From Corylus avellana (lineage: Eukaryota > Streptophyta > Magnoliopsida > Fagales > Betulaceae): a stretch of DNA of 64,000 bases. Under the pieces are notes generated by a model. It searched no databases and was not told the origin of the DNA. It was given only the letters and a program-made list of their open reading frames with translations. Shown one piece after another: positions 46,161-56,410 of this stretch. Positions within the stretch are counted from its first letter, which is position 1. Each line of letters starts with the position of its first letter. The position numbers and the translations under genes were made by a program. The DNA lies in contig NC_081542.1 in the NCBI RefSeq assembly GCF_901000735.1, forward strand, positions 17,189,093 to 17,253,092, in the 5' to 3' direction.

Positions 46161-48351
46161 ATGGAAGCTAAGGCAGTGTTTGGCGGAAGTCCATGTCTTT
46201 CATCATCTCTTCCGCGCTTACCAGCTCATAGAATTTGCAGCTTATCCTACACTCACAAGCCTATCCTACGCACCATCCACCACGACCTCCACTTAGCTGC
46301 ATTCCACTCAAAATCCCATCTTTTCTCATATTCCCCATCTAGTCCCCATACCAAAACCACCCTCTCCCGTAAAACCCGTATCTTCCTTCCCCACTTGGTT
46401 GCTTCAATGGTTTGCTTCTTTCCCTCTCTCTTTTTGACTTTTGCCTCAAAGTACAGAAATCCAATTTAGCTTTCTCCTATTTTATTCAGTATTTGCAAAG
46501 TGTACTAGAACCCCATTTGAAAATTTTCACTTCATTTTGTGCGTGTCATTGTGCGTGCAGGAAGAAGTTGAAGAGACTTATATAATGGTGAAACCAGACG
46601 GTGTTCAACGGGGACTTGTAAGCTTTACTCTAATTTGTTTGCCATTTTGAAACTCTTATGTAATGTTTAGTTGCTGAGAGAGCATGGAGAAAAAGTTTTA
46701 AGATTTTTACATTATACCTCTAATAGATTGAGGCTTTTAGCCTAATTGCTTGTCCTGATTAAGGGAATTTTATAATTTCCTGGAAACCCTTTTTATTGGC
46801 TTTCTTCGCTGTCGTGTATTTAGCTTTTATCTTGGATAAGTGATTATTTTAATTGTCTCTCTAGTCTGAATTTGTCTTCTTGGGTTGAGTTGTTGTAGGT
46901 TGGAGAGATTATTTCAAGGTTTGAGAAGAAGGGATTTAAACTGACTGGCTTGAAGCTCTTCCAATGTCCAAAAGAATTGGCAGAGGTTTGTTGTAGTATT
47001 GATACTTGTACTTACTTATTTTGCTCGGAGAAGCCCCAAATCAGTATTTCCATTTCATTATTGTGAATTGAAGTGTTTTCTGCATGAGTTTACATTGTCT
47101 GGATTGAAATAAACTAAAGGCATTCAGCAGTTGTGATGTAAAATAATTGAAGAAGTCCTGCATATGAGGATAACAGAACATGTTGCTCCCATTTTAATTA
47201 AGGAGAAAGTTGTAGGTGATGTAATGAACTTGAAGTAATATGACAGGATGTTTCCATGTTTTCTGGACATTTAACAGCACAGCAATGTTATTGACCAACT
47301 TCATATCTCTTGTTATAGTTGGGGTTGATTGGATGTATGGTTGATGGTTACTTGAGCATTGATTTTTACATCGTCTTTGGGATGCTTAAATTATTATGCA
47401 TATCATGTGCATTGTTAATGGTTACAGGAGCATTATAAGGATCTCAAGGCAAAGTCTTTCTTCCCTAAGCTGATTGAGTACATCACTTCAGGTCCAGTTG
47501 TGTGCATGGTGCGATTTACTCTTTCTTCCCTGTCCCTAACACATCTACATTGTAAATAATGAGCACGAGATATTTGCAAGTATTAAGTTGCGAAAAAATG
47601 ATTATGCTGTTATTTTTGAAGGCTTGGGAGGGTGTTGGTGTTGTTTCGTCGGCACGTAAGCTTATAGGGTCTACAGATCCTCTTCAAGCTGACCCTGGCA
47701 CAATAAGAGGGGACCTTGCTGTTCAAACAGGAAGGTTAGGGCCTTTAATCTCTTCTGGTGTTTCACTAGTTTGTGTAATTTAATCACAGTGGGTTGGAAA
47801 AAGTTGTTTATTTCTTGAGAGCGAATTACTTGTCTACAGACAAGGTCTTATGATGAAATTTTTTTCGCAGGAATGTGATTCATGGGAGTGACAGCCCTGA
47901 GAATGGCAAGCGTGAAATAGGTAATATCGTCATATGGTTAAATGTGATCTTTTCTTGAGTTCTTAATCCCAATTCAGATGCACATTGTGGTCAAAACTAT
48001 AATAAATCAGATAACTAGTAGACTACAGACATGCACATATAGATGTATGTGCATGTGTGTGCCTGGGCACGTACGTGTGGTATGTGTGTGCTTGTGTGTG
48101 TCATATAGACCCATACAAGAACCAAAGTTCAGGCATAACAGTCAGCTCTGCTAGACTCCTTTTTGTGTCTATAATAGCTACTTTTCGTGTTATTGTTTTG
48201 AGCTGAGATTGGTAATCAAGTAATGCTTGATGGACATAACTCTCTCTCTCTCTCTCACACACACATAATTTGCTTCTCTGCAGCTCTCTGGTTCAAAGAA
48301 GATGAACCATGTCAGTGGACACCAGCTCAAGCACCATGGCTAAGGGAGTGA
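46161..48351 (+). CDS. NDPK2: chloroplast nucleoside diphosphate kinase 2, copy 1
   Basis: NDPK2 transfers the gamma-phosphate between nucleoside triphosphates and diphosphates through a phospho-histidine. In plants this isoform is plastidial and linked to phytochrome and stress signalling. Exons 46161-46409, 46561-46617, 46899-46985, 47428-47508, 47622-47734, 47871-47920 and 48284-48351 give 234 residues. Residues 1-83 form a Ser/Arg/His-rich transit peptide with few acids. The core has [60 protein letters not shown], the nucleotide-binding [14 protein letters not shown] and the catalytic histidine in [10 protein letters not shown]. It ends PWLRE. All frames and splice sites are intact. An alternative upstream in-frame ATG at 46098 lies in the preceding intron and is unlikely. 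Confidence 0.95.
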
Positions 48352-48828
48352 TCTTTCGCCCAGTTCTTTGACCCGCGCAATTTTGAAGAAACTCTCTTAG
48401 CACATGTACTTCCAATGCCAAATTATTCTCTCTCAACTTTTTATTTTTTATTTTTGTGATTTTAAACAGTACATGGAATATTTAATGTGAAATGTGAAAC
48501 TTTGCTGAAGAAGGTTTTGGAAAATTTCTAGTCATAGTTCATAATTCTCTGGCCCATGATGTTTCTTTGTTTGTTGGGGCACATGGAACTTTGGAAGTGG
48601 ATTTGTTGCAGACAGGAAAAAGGTTGGCGTTTGGATTCTAGGGTAAGCAATGCGTGCCACCTGAAGAAAGCCTTTTAGTGATTTATCTCAATAACATCAT
48701 AAATAGGGTAAGCAATGTATGTCACATGAAAGTTTTATTTCAAATTTGTTAATTGGTTGGAATGCAAGCTTCAAAACTCTGTGCTTGTTCTGAATGTAAA
48801 AATGACTGCCTAAATTCCTATTATGCAG
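48352..48828. other. 3' UTR and flank of NDPK2 copy 1
   Basis: No coding content is recognised. It is nearly identical to 61245-61721. Confidence 0.5.
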
Positions 48829-48921
48829 ATTGATGTGGATATTGGATCATCCTCTGTAGCAAGGAGTTTCATTGCCCTTGTTCCTGGATATGTGTCAAGC
48901 ATGGTTGTTGATCATGCGTAG
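48829..48921 (+). pseudogene. orphan exon resembling EDR2 C-terminal (DUF1336) domain, copy 1
   Basis: After a good acceptor (CCTATTATGCAG) the frame reads IDVDIGSSSVARSFIALVPG then YVSSMVVDHA and a stop. EDR2-type proteins have an I/EIDVDIGSS-x-VA ... G-x-(V/T)-x-x-(L/M)-V-(V/I)-D-x-A block in this domain. Only about 30 residues remain. A nearby frame (48943-49018) reads DKLPCKFSELESVEEMMKDG, whose origin I do not recognise. It is probably a relic of a former neighbouring gene. Confidence 0.5.
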
Positions 48922-49021
48922 GATAGGCTTGTGAGTGTAGGATAAGCTGCCGTGCAAGTTCTCTGAGCTGGAAAGCGTGGAAGAGATGATGAAAGATGGA
49001 CTTCCGCCAAATCACTAGCAA

Positions 49022-49480
49022 TTCAGTGCGCCGGCATTTGATTTCTTTTCCTTTTCCCTTTTTGATTATTGTAAGAGTGGGCTATGGGTGGGCACATGAG
49101 CCCACGAATCCCACCAAGAGTAGCAGATCTTCAATTTTCTCAATTTTTTTTTTTATTCTGTAGCCACTCATGATTTTTTTATGTGCATGGCAGCATAGGA
49201 CCCAAAAATAAAAAATAAAAAAATTGATATGTAGTCAAAACGCATGTGATTTTGAAAAAGAGTATAGTTAGAAATCATATTTTATGTTATAATTATTTTA
49301 CAATACTAACATGACAGTCTAACCAGTCTAACTAATTCTTGAATCAGTCATAGTCAAAAAGAGTAATGATATAAACTATATTTTTATCTTACACTATTAC
49401 AAAATGCTGAAGTGTTAGTTTCAATCAATTATTAGATTAGTCTTTATTACAAAAAAAAAAAATTAAGGATTGGTTGAAAC
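49022..49480. repeat. tail repeat of NDPK2 copy 1, dispersed family end
   Basis: 49044-49260 resembles the inner end of the inverted-repeat arm at 38090-38400 (shared GTGAGCCCACGAATCC-type text and CAAGAGTAGCA). It continues to the LINE target site. The homologous end at the far side of the LINE is 55440-55760. Confidence 0.65.
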
Positions 49481-49538
49481 TTTTTTTTTTTTTTTTTTTT
49501 TTTTGAATTGGTTTTCATTATCGACCAAACAAGCAAAA

Positions 49539-52500
49539 TCAAGATACAGGCTCCTCCACGATAAACGGGAAGTCCTCCCTCCATTCTCTACCCTCCCCAT
49601 ACATAAGAGCAGTTTTTGCTAAATGGTGCGCAGCGCCATTGGCGAGCCTTCGGACATGTTGCACTGCCCATCCTTGGTGCTTTACAATTTCTTCCTTAGC
49701 AGCATTCACCACTTGCCCGTAAGATGAGCAGCAGTCTCCTTCTTTGTTCAGGGCTTGGACTATCTCCAGTGCGTCCCCCTCAAACACTACACTGCGAAGT
49801 TCCATTCGTAGAGCTAAACTCACCGCAGTCCATGCTCCAATCGCCTCTGCCGTAGGTGCATGGTTGATGGAATCCTTGGTAACACATAGCATGGCCAAGA
49901 CCTTTCCTGTATGATCTCGCACGATAACTCCAACACCCATCTGATTTTGGCTTTGGTAGAGTGCCGCATCCCAGTTTATCTTGACATGTCCCACTGGAGG
50001 TGTCACCCAAACAGCAGGGGATTTGATATGAGGGTCCTCAGCCAAGGTGCCGCTCCTCTGCGTAGCAAAATTGAACGCCTCAACCTGCTCTTTAGCACGT
50101 CGAAATACTTCTGGCGGGCCTATCAAATCACCCCCGTGCACTACGGAATTCCGCCTAAACCAAATTTGGCGCGCTACAGTTGCCACGAGCTGCATTTGGT
50201 CCTCATTCAATCTGTCCAGTAGGTTTTCCAGTATATAAATGAAATCAATTTCATCACTACCACATTTATGGATCCTGGGTTCACACTCCAGCCACACGTC
50301 TTTTGCTGATAAGCAGCTCCAGAGGATATGGCCGATTGTTTCAGCTTCTCGGCCACAGATTGGACAGAGAGGATCAGGGGAAACATGCCGCTTGAACAAG
50401 AGCTCCTTCGTTGGTAAGATATTACTACATGCTTGCCATAGAAATGTTTTGACCACTCGAGCGCCTTTAATCTTCCAAATTCGTTTCCATAAATCAGCCA
50501 GTTGTTGGGCATTTGAACAGCTGCCCTCCTTGATGATACTGTTTTCCTTCCCCAAGTGGTATGCGCTTCTGACCGTGTATTCCCCATTCCTAGTGGCCGC
50601 CCAGACAAGCTGGTCTCTTCTATTTCTCGGACAGACAGCAATGCTACAGATTTGTCTTGCCACTTCTTCCCCAAAAACATCACGTACCAGGCCCGTATTC
50701 CACCAGTTTGTTTCCACATCAAGCAGCTTGCACACTTTGGCTTCCTTCGGCAGAATTCTTACTGGTGATCGGATTTGATGTGCCCCCGGGTTGGGGAGCC
50801 ACGGGTCTTCCCAAATCCGGATAGAAGTTCCGTCCCCTACCCTCCAAACAAGCCCTTCTTTGAGGAGAGGTTTGGCGTTCCAAATGCTACGCCAAGCATA
50901 CGACGGCTTCCGGCCTAGGTTGGAATCCAAAAAGGACCCATGCGGGTAATATTTTTCCCGGAAGATGGTTGCCGCCAAGGTGTCCGGTCTTTGAATGAGT
51001 CTCCAACCTTGTTTACCAAGGAGAGCAAGATTGAACATTTCTAGGTCCCGGTATCCTAACCCCCCTCGCTCCTTTGCCCTCCCCATTTTGCTCCAACTCA
51101 TCCAAGCAATTCTAGCATCATTCCCCTTGTGTCCCCACCAGAACTTAGACATCATGGAGCTGATTTCTTGGCAGAGAGTTTTGGGCAGCTGGAACACACT
51201 CATCGTATAAGTGGGGATCGCTTGTACTACAGCCTTCAAAAGCACTTCCTTCCCTGCTTGTGACAGGAATTTTTCTTTCCAGCCATTCATCCGCTCCCAA
51301 ATTCGGCCTTTTAGCGACGAGAAAGAACTCACTTTGGCTCTTCCAATAAGGGCAGGAAGGCCTAAATATTTTTCATATTGAGTGGTAGAAGCAACTCCCG
51401 CTACCGACATAATGAGCTCTTTTGCTTCTCTTTTCGTATTTTTGCTAAAGAAAATGGATGTCTTCTGCCGGTTGAGTTTCTGCCCGGAGGCTTTCTCATA
51501 AATGTCTAAGGCCTCTTGAATTCTTGCCCACTCCAATACACTAGCTCTGCAAAACAACAAACTGTCATCCGCAAAGAATAAGTGATTTATTTTGGTACCT
51601 CCCCTGGCAATAGGCAAGCCTGTTATTCTCCGTTCTTGTTCCGCTCTTCTCAAAAGAGTACTAAGTCCTTCCGCACATAAAATAAAGAGATAAGGGGACA
51701 AAGGATCCCCTTGCCTGATACCCCTCGTAGGGGCAATTTTTCCATGCGGTTGGCCATTGATTAGGATTGAATAGGAGACAGTGCGGACACATGTCATGAT
51801 CTTTTCTACCCAACTTCTTGCAAAGCCAATTTTTACCATGATAGCCTCCAAAAAGTCCCACTCAACTCGATCATAAGCCTTGCTCATGTCAAGTTTAAGG
51901 GCCATGTACCCTTTCCTTCCTTTCATCCGTACATCCATGGTCTGTAGAGCTTCAAAAGCAACCAATATATTATCCGTTATAAGGCGTCCCGGGATGAACG
52001 CACTTTGATTGGCGGAAATGATAAAGGGGAGGACCTTCTTTAACCTGTTGGCTAATACCTTTGCAATTAGCTTATACATAACATTGCATAGGCTAATAGG
52101 CCGGTACTCAGTGAGTCTAGCTGGAGTCTTCACTTTTGGAATTAAAGTAATGTATGTTGCATTAATAGAGTCATCAAAAATTCCATTGTTCAAAAAGTCA
52201 AGAATTGCCGTGCATACCTCATTCCGCACTAAAGCCCAGGAATTTTGATAAAAACATGCAGACATCCCGTCAGGCCCGGGAGACTTCAGCGGGTGCATCT
52301 GTTTCAAGGCCTCGTCAACTTCTGTCATGGTAAAAACCTTAGTTAATTGGCCATTCATCTCTTCCGATACCCGACACTCCAGCCCCATAAGGCATTCCTC
52401 TATGGCAGAAACTCCCCCAGCAGTGAACAGCGTTTGATAGAAGCCAATGAATGCTTGGCCAACCTCCTCCGGTGTTGTCCACTCATGCCCTTCATCATCT

Positions 52501-53642
52501 TGAATTTTCTGAATCTGATTAATTCTCCTCCGGTGACTTGCCCATGCATGAAAGAAAGGGGTATTTCTATCGCCATTACGGTACCAATTTTGCTTGGCTC
52601 TTTGCTTCCATTTAATATCCTCCTGCTCGAGCAAAAATTCAATCTCAAGTTGGAGTTGTTTTATCTCGTGGCCGTCCCTTGCTGTTTCATGACACTGCAG
52701 TAGTTCCAAGCGCTTCGTTTTTTCTTTTATGGCTTTCTCAAAACTGCCGTGTTGTTGCCAATTCCAACATTTTAACGCCACTTTGCAAGCTTCAAGCTTT
52801 TGTTGCACCACCTGTGCACTAGATACACCACCCGTGTCCCCACACCATGCCTTTTTGATCACATCCGTGGCCCCCTCATCTAAGAGCCACTTGGCTTCAA
52901 ACTTGGTGCCCCTCTTGCCGTATAGGTGCTCAATTTCTTTTGCTGAATAAGTGAGAAAGATAGGCTTGTGGTCAGACGTGCGGGCTGCCAAAATATTAAC
53001 TTCCACCTTTTTGAACACAGTATACCATCCACTATTAGCTACTGCCCGATCTAGCCTTTCTTTAATAAATTCATCATCTTGCCTTCTGTTTGTCCATGTA
53101 AACTTAGAGCCCGTGAACCCTAAGTCACTTAATTGACAGTCTTCCAAAGTCTCTCTAAATTGGGCCATTTGAGTCTCCTTTCTTGGTAACTCTCCTGACT
53201 TCTCAGATTGTGTTGTGATTTCATTAAAATCACCCACACAAAGCCAGGGCTGCGGGTTGAAGCTTCGTAGATGACTTAGTAAGGCCCAAGATTCATGCCT
53301 TTTTGTCCACTCTGGATGACCATAAAAGCCCGTCAATTTCCATGAACACCCCAAGCCTTCTTCCATCACAATTGCATTTATATGTCGTCTAGAATAGTTT
53401 TGAATTTCCAGCATTCTACTGTTCTTCCACATCATGGTCAGGCCACCACTTCTCCCAATAGGCTCCACTACAAACATACCTTCAAAACCCAGTTTCACCC
53501 GGATAATCTCCATTTTATTCTTTCGACATTTTGTCTCCATAAGAAACAAAATGTTGGGCTTCTTTTCCTTCGTCAGTTGACAAAGGTCACGAACTGCCTG
53601 AGGGTTCCCAAGCCCTCGGCAGTTCCAACTTAGGAGACTCAT
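49539..53642 (-). CDS. LINE ORF2: APE endonuclease, RT, zf-RVT, RNase H
   Basis: 1,367 residues. The N-terminal endonuclease starts MSLLSWNCRGLGNPQAV and has LFLMETK, VGDFNEI and a C-terminal TSDHKPIF, the apurinic-endonuclease signature with its D and H catalytic residues. RT occupies roughly residues 450-760 with SPGPDGMSACFYQ, YRPISLCNVMYKLIAK, LDMSKAYDRVEWDFL, GIRQGDPLSPYLFIL and an intact FFADDSLLF catalytic box. zf-RVT follows near residue 1100 (LCPICGREAETIGHILWSC). The last 150 residues form an RNase H domain (KINWDAAL, GVGVIVRDHTG, FEGDALEIVQAL, RRLANGAAHHLAK). The start ATG overlaps the ORF1 stop as ATGA, which suggests termination-reinitiation. All RT and endonuclease key residues I can name are present. 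Confidence 0.96.
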   Translation of the reverse strand: MSLLSWNCRGLGNPQAVRDLCQLTKEKKPNILFLMETKCRKNKMEIIRVKLGFEGMFVVEPIGRSGGLTMMWKNSRMLEIQNYSRRHINAIVMEEGLGCSWKLTGFYGHPEWTKRHESWALLSHLRSFNPQPWLCVGDFNEITTQSEKSGELPRKETQMAQFRETLEDCQLSDLGFTGSKFTWTNRRQDDEFIKERLDRAVANSGWYTVFKKVEVNILAARTSDHKPIFLTYSAKEIEHLYGKRGTKFEAKWLLDEGATDVIKKAWCGDTGGVSSAQVVQQKLEACKVALKCWNWQQHGSFEKAIKEKTKRLELLQCHETARDGHEIKQLQLEIEFLLEQEDIKWKQRAKQNWYRNGDRNTPFFHAWASHRRRINQIQKIQDDEGHEWTTPEEVGQAFIGFYQTLFTAGGVSAIEECLMGLECRVSEEMNGQLTKVFTMTEVDEALKQMHPLKSPGPDGMSACFYQNSWALVRNEVCTAILDFLNNGIFDDSINATYITLIPKVKTPARLTEYRPISLCNVMYKLIAKVLANRLKKVLPFIISANQSAFIPGRLITDNILVAFEALQTMDVRMKGRKGYMALKLDMSKAYDRVEWDFLEAIMVKIGFARSWVEKIMTCVRTVSYSILINGQPHGKIAPTRGIRQGDPLSPYLFILCAEGLSTLLRRAEQERRITGLPIARGGTKINHLFFADDSLLFCRASVLEWARIQEALDIYEKASGQKLNRQKTSIFFSKNTKREAKELIMSVAGVASTTQYEKYLGLPALIGRAKVSSFSSLKGRIWERMNGWKEKFLSQAGKEVLLKAVVQAIPTYTMSVFQLPKTLCQEISSMMSKFWWGHKGNDARIAWMSWSKMGRAKERGGLGYRDLEMFNLALLGKQGWRLIQRPDTLAATIFREKYYPHGSFLDSNLGRKPSYAWRSIWNAKPLLKEGLVWRVGDGTSIRIWEDPWLPNPGAHQIRSPVRILPKEAKVCKLLDVETNWWNTGLVRDVFGEEVARQICSIAVCPRNRRDQLVWAATRNGEYTVRSAYHLGKENSIIKEGSCSNAQQLADLWKRIWKIKGARVVKTFLWQACSNILPTKELLFKRHVSPDPLCPICGREAETIGHILWSCLSAKDVWLECEPRIHKCGSDEIDFIYILENLLDRLNEDQMQLVATVARQIWFRRNSVVHGGDLIGPPEVFRRAKEQVEAFNFATQRSGTLAEDPHIKSPAVWVTPPVGHVKINWDAALYQSQNQMGVGVIVRDHTGKVLAMLCVTKDSINHAPTAEAIGAWTAVSLALRMELRSVVFEGDALEIVQALNKEGDCCSSYGQVVNAAKEEIVKHQGWAVQHVRRLANGAAHHLAKTALMYGEGREWREDFPFIVEEPVS

Positions 53643-55165
53643 TGTTGGTGGCGGGGCTGAAATTCAGCCACCGCCCTCACTTTGTTATTGCCACCTACCT
53701 CCACACCGGTCATCCTCCCCCGTTTGTCTCCCCACTCCGTTGCTCCTTCATCACCCGAAGTCTTCTCCTTTCGCTTCTTATTCAATTGGTGTCCCGCCTC
53801 CCCTGTGCTAGTCTTACTAAGCCCCTCCCGTGCTTTGCGCTTCCACGTTCGTAGACTAGCAGGAGGATTCACGTTCATCTTCGGCTGTGAGATAGGAGTT
53901 ACATCCATTTGGGTAGGTGTGGGGGTAAGTTCATGCAAGCCCAATGTCTTGTCTACAGCGGATTGGCCCATATTGTTGCTCAGGCCCATCTGAACTTTCT
54001 TTTTTGGCCCACTATCTTGGTCTTTCTTTCCGTTTCCAGCTCCCTCCACCTCGATAGAATTTGTGTCTCCCACGTCAGGCACAGAAATTGCATGGGAACC
54101 CTGATTTTCCGCAGTCTGTCCAGCCGATTCCCCTATCTTCTCCTTTCCTTTTTTATTCGTCCCTCCTGCAGCTCCATGATGGAAAGATGGAGATTCTCCG
54201 CTTCTGGGGCTATAATTGGAGCACGATTTTTGGCTAGGATTTCCAGAAAATCCGGAGGATTCCATGTACGTGTTTCTGCGATGCAACCCAGCGCCGCCAT
54301 CCCCCATGTCGCCATGCTTGCTGGATTTCTCCCCACCGGCACCAGATTCATCACCCCCGACTCTTCTTCGTTGCCCATCGTCGGCCCGGAGCCACACGCC
54401 CCACTCTCTCCCTCCCGCCTTAGTATTTGATGTTGTGTTCCGTGGTATAGGGCATCCCTTCTCACCATGAATGACCCTGCCACAGTCAAAACAAGCCATG
54501 GGCAGCTTCTCGTATCTGCAGGTTACCCAGTGGGATTTTCCTTCCAACATGAGGGCACGTCCCCGCTCCAGAGGTTTGGATAAATCAATGACCACTCGGA
54601 TTCGCAGGCACCGACCCCATCCAACCCCGTCCCCCGCCAGATCAATGTCCTCTAACTGCCCCATTGATTCTCCTATTTTGGTACCGACGCCTTTAGTCAT
54701 GCATAGTAATGGCATGTCATGTATTTGCACCCAAAAAGGGGAGTGCGTGAAAGCCATCTGTGATGGAGGCGTGCTTCCGTCAAATTCTTTAAGGACAAGA
54801 ATATGCCTGTCAAAGGACCATGGCCTACCTTCCAGAACTCGCCGCAGGTCTTCCACGTCTTCGAACTCAAACAGCCAAATATTATCATCCAATTCCTTGA
54901 ATATTATGCCTCCCAACGTGCGCCAGATTCGCGATAAGACAGTCTTGAGAGCATCCTTGTTCACCCTCTTCCCCATCCAGAGTTTCCCTATCAAGCATCG
55001 CCCACCTTGGGCCCTTGCCTCCTCGATCTCTCCCTCAGTGATAGCAATCCCATTCTTCTCCCCCTCCGTGAGAGATATCGTTCCCCATAGTTTTTCTAAC
55101 TGTTCCGCCATCTTCCACTCGTTGGAAGTCTCTGCTGTAACCGTTAATCCCTCCGCTGCCGCCAA
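53639..55165 (-). CDS. LINE ORF1: DUF4283 and CCHC nucleic-acid binding protein
   Basis: 508 residues. Residues about 20-210 match the DUF4283 architecture of plant L1 ORF1: GRCLIGKLWMGKRVNKDALK, then WLFEFEDVEDLRRVLEGRPW and FWVQIHDMPLLCMTKGVGTK. A zinc knuckle follows (CFDCGRVIHGEKGC, spacing C-x2-C-x4-H-x4-C). The second half is low-complexity, Gly/Lys/Ser-rich and probably disordered. It binds the element RNA and assembles with ORF2 protein. Its TGA overlaps the ORF2 ATG by four bases. Confidence 0.93.
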   Translation of the reverse strand: MAAAEGLTVTAETSNEWKMAEQLEKLWGTISLTEGEKNGIAITEGEIEEARAQGGRCLIGKLWMGKRVNKDALKTVLSRIWRTLGGIIFKELDDNIWLFEFEDVEDLRRVLEGRPWSFDRHILVLKEFDGSTPPSQMAFTHSPFWVQIHDMPLLCMTKGVGTKIGESMGQLEDIDLAGDGVGWGRCLRIRVVIDLSKPLERGRALMLEGKSHWVTCRYEKLPMACFDCGRVIHGEKGCPIPRNTTSNTKAGGREWGVWLRADDGQRRRVGGDESGAGGEKSSKHGDMGDGGAGLHRRNTYMESSGFSGNPSQKSCSNYSPRSGESPSFHHGAAGGTNKKGKEKIGESAGQTAENQGSHAISVPDVGDTNSIEVEGAGNGKKDQDSGPKKKVQMGLSNNMGQSAVDKTLGLHELTPTPTQMDVTPISQPKMNVNPPASLRTWKRKAREGLSKTSTGEAGHQLNKKRKEKTSGDEGATEWGDKRGRMTGVEVGGNNKVRAVAEFQPRHQQ

Positions 55166-55260
55166 CCGGTAGGAGGTTCAAACCTCACCTCTAGCCGTTT
55201 CTTAGAGAAACCCTAGGGAGGACTAGTTTTTCCTAATAATTTTATATTAACATTATTATT

Positions 55261-56235
55261 GGATTGGTTGAAACTTACACATCAATATTGTGGGATAAAA
55301 TAGTAATGCTACACAATAATGTCACAAATATCCCATTAAGCTGATGTGGCAAAGTTTACTAGCCCTTAGATGTCATTAGCAAACAAATATATTCAATGGC
55401 TACTAGACCTTATTACCTTTTTACCCTTAAAAAAATGCACACGAGAAGTACATCCATTTTGAATAAATGGTATAATAAACTTGGTTGAAAATTTCTCCAA
55501 CCCTCTAACCAAGTTTAGACAATAATAATAATAATAATAATAATTACAAATTTATCATGCAAATATTCTCAACTGTTTCTTTGGTCCCACCGAAAAAAAA
55601 AAATTGCATAAAAAAGAAATGGGAAATGTTTGATTCACAAAAGGCCAATTATTGCAATAACGATTCTACATTAATGTGAACATGCATAACGCATGACATC
55701 TCACATGCGGTATAATTGTAAATTACAAAATACTAATTTCTTAATCAAGATATTGTCGTATATCAGGACAAAAAACTCCAGTATATGTTAGTTGAACAAT
55801 TCCTATCCACCATAAATCTAACTGGAGCCGATAAATTTTTTTAATAATTTTGTTATTTGAATTGCTAGTAATTCCAATAGTAAATATAAAAGAGTTTCTA
55901 CGAAACTTACTTGTCCGATCGAGCACATGTCAAACAACGTATTTACGTGTTTAGACAAGTAAATTTCATATAAGCTCTCTTACATTTATTATCTGAATTG
56001 CTAGTGATTTGGATAAAAAAATTGTTGATTTGGACAGAAAAATTGTTGGAAATCCAAATGGTTTTAATTTTAAATTCACTTTTGTACAAAAGGAAACTAA
56101 AGACATGTCTCAAAATTTAGAGATAATGATGTTTCATAGTAAAAAAATAATGTCACAATAATTACTGATCCGTGAGTGATAATTTAATATAGTATGAAAA
56201 TAAATATTTAAAATTTGAACTTATCTATGTAATTA
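55261..56235. repeat. tail repeat of duplication copy 1, right of the LINE
   Basis: 55261-55955 is duplicated at 63312-64000. 55440-55760 also resembles the outer part of the 38-41 kb arm (TTTGATTCACAAA, AATTACAAAATACTAATTTCTTAA). An (ATA)n run lies at 55521-55544. No gene; a short 61-codon ORF is a chance product. Confidence 0.6.
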
Positions 56236-56401
56236 GAGTGATGATAGAGAGAACACGGGCATGATGCACACCCGTATTTTTTAATATAAAATAATATATT
56301 TTTTAATATTTTAATTTTATATATACTATATATATATATTTTAAAAAAATATTAAAAATATAGCGTAAATGTCTGCGCCCGTGTTCTCTCTATCATCACT
56401 C
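56236..56401. mobile_element. Mutator-like MITE (166 bp)
   Basis: Terminal inverted repeats of about 24 bp (GAGTGATGATAGAGAGAACA on the left and its complement on the right) enclose an AT-rich centre. A perfect 9-base duplication ATGTAATTA flanks it (56227-56235, 56402-56410). The size and the duplication length point to a Mutator-type miniature element. Confidence 0.85.
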
Positions 56402-56410
56402 ATGTAATTA

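Larger units (their letters stand above)
49481..55260 (-). mobile_element. full-length L1-type LINE with both ORFs open (5.78 kb)
   Basis: The element lies on the minus strand. Its 5' end is at about 55260 and its poly(A) tail appears as the T-run 49481-49504. It is flanked by a perfect direct repeat GGATTGGTTGAAAC (49467-49480 and 55261-55274), extendable by TT. The other duplication copy has a single uninterrupted occurrence at 63312, an empty site. ORF1 (508 codons) and ORF2 (1367 codons) have no stops or frameshifts. The 5' leader is about 95 bases. All this marks a recent, potentially competent copy. Confidence 0.97.
44444..55955 (+). repeat. tandem segmental duplication, copy 1
   Basis: From TTCTAGTTGAGATGTC this segment matches 57339 onward at a constant offset of 12,895 bp across more than 3.5 kb of exons and introns, with only a handful of substitutions. 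The match resumes after each copy's private retro-insertion. 55261-55955 equals 63312-64000, which runs off the window. Without the LINE the unit is about 7.1 kb. Confidence 0.95.

Noticed and set aside
48045..48110. GTGTGTGC-rich run considered as a structured RNA
   Set aside because: It is a plain (TG)n-type intron microsatellite present in both NDPK2 copies.
50207..50778. Overlapping frames of 170-180 codons inside LINE ORF2
   Set aside because: Frame shadows of the 1367-codon ORF2, with no independent motif.
53642..55172. Plus-strand ORFs of up to 233 codons opposite LINE ORF1
   Set aside because: They are antisense shadows of a long GC-richer coding frame. They have no recognisable domain and lack a promoter context.
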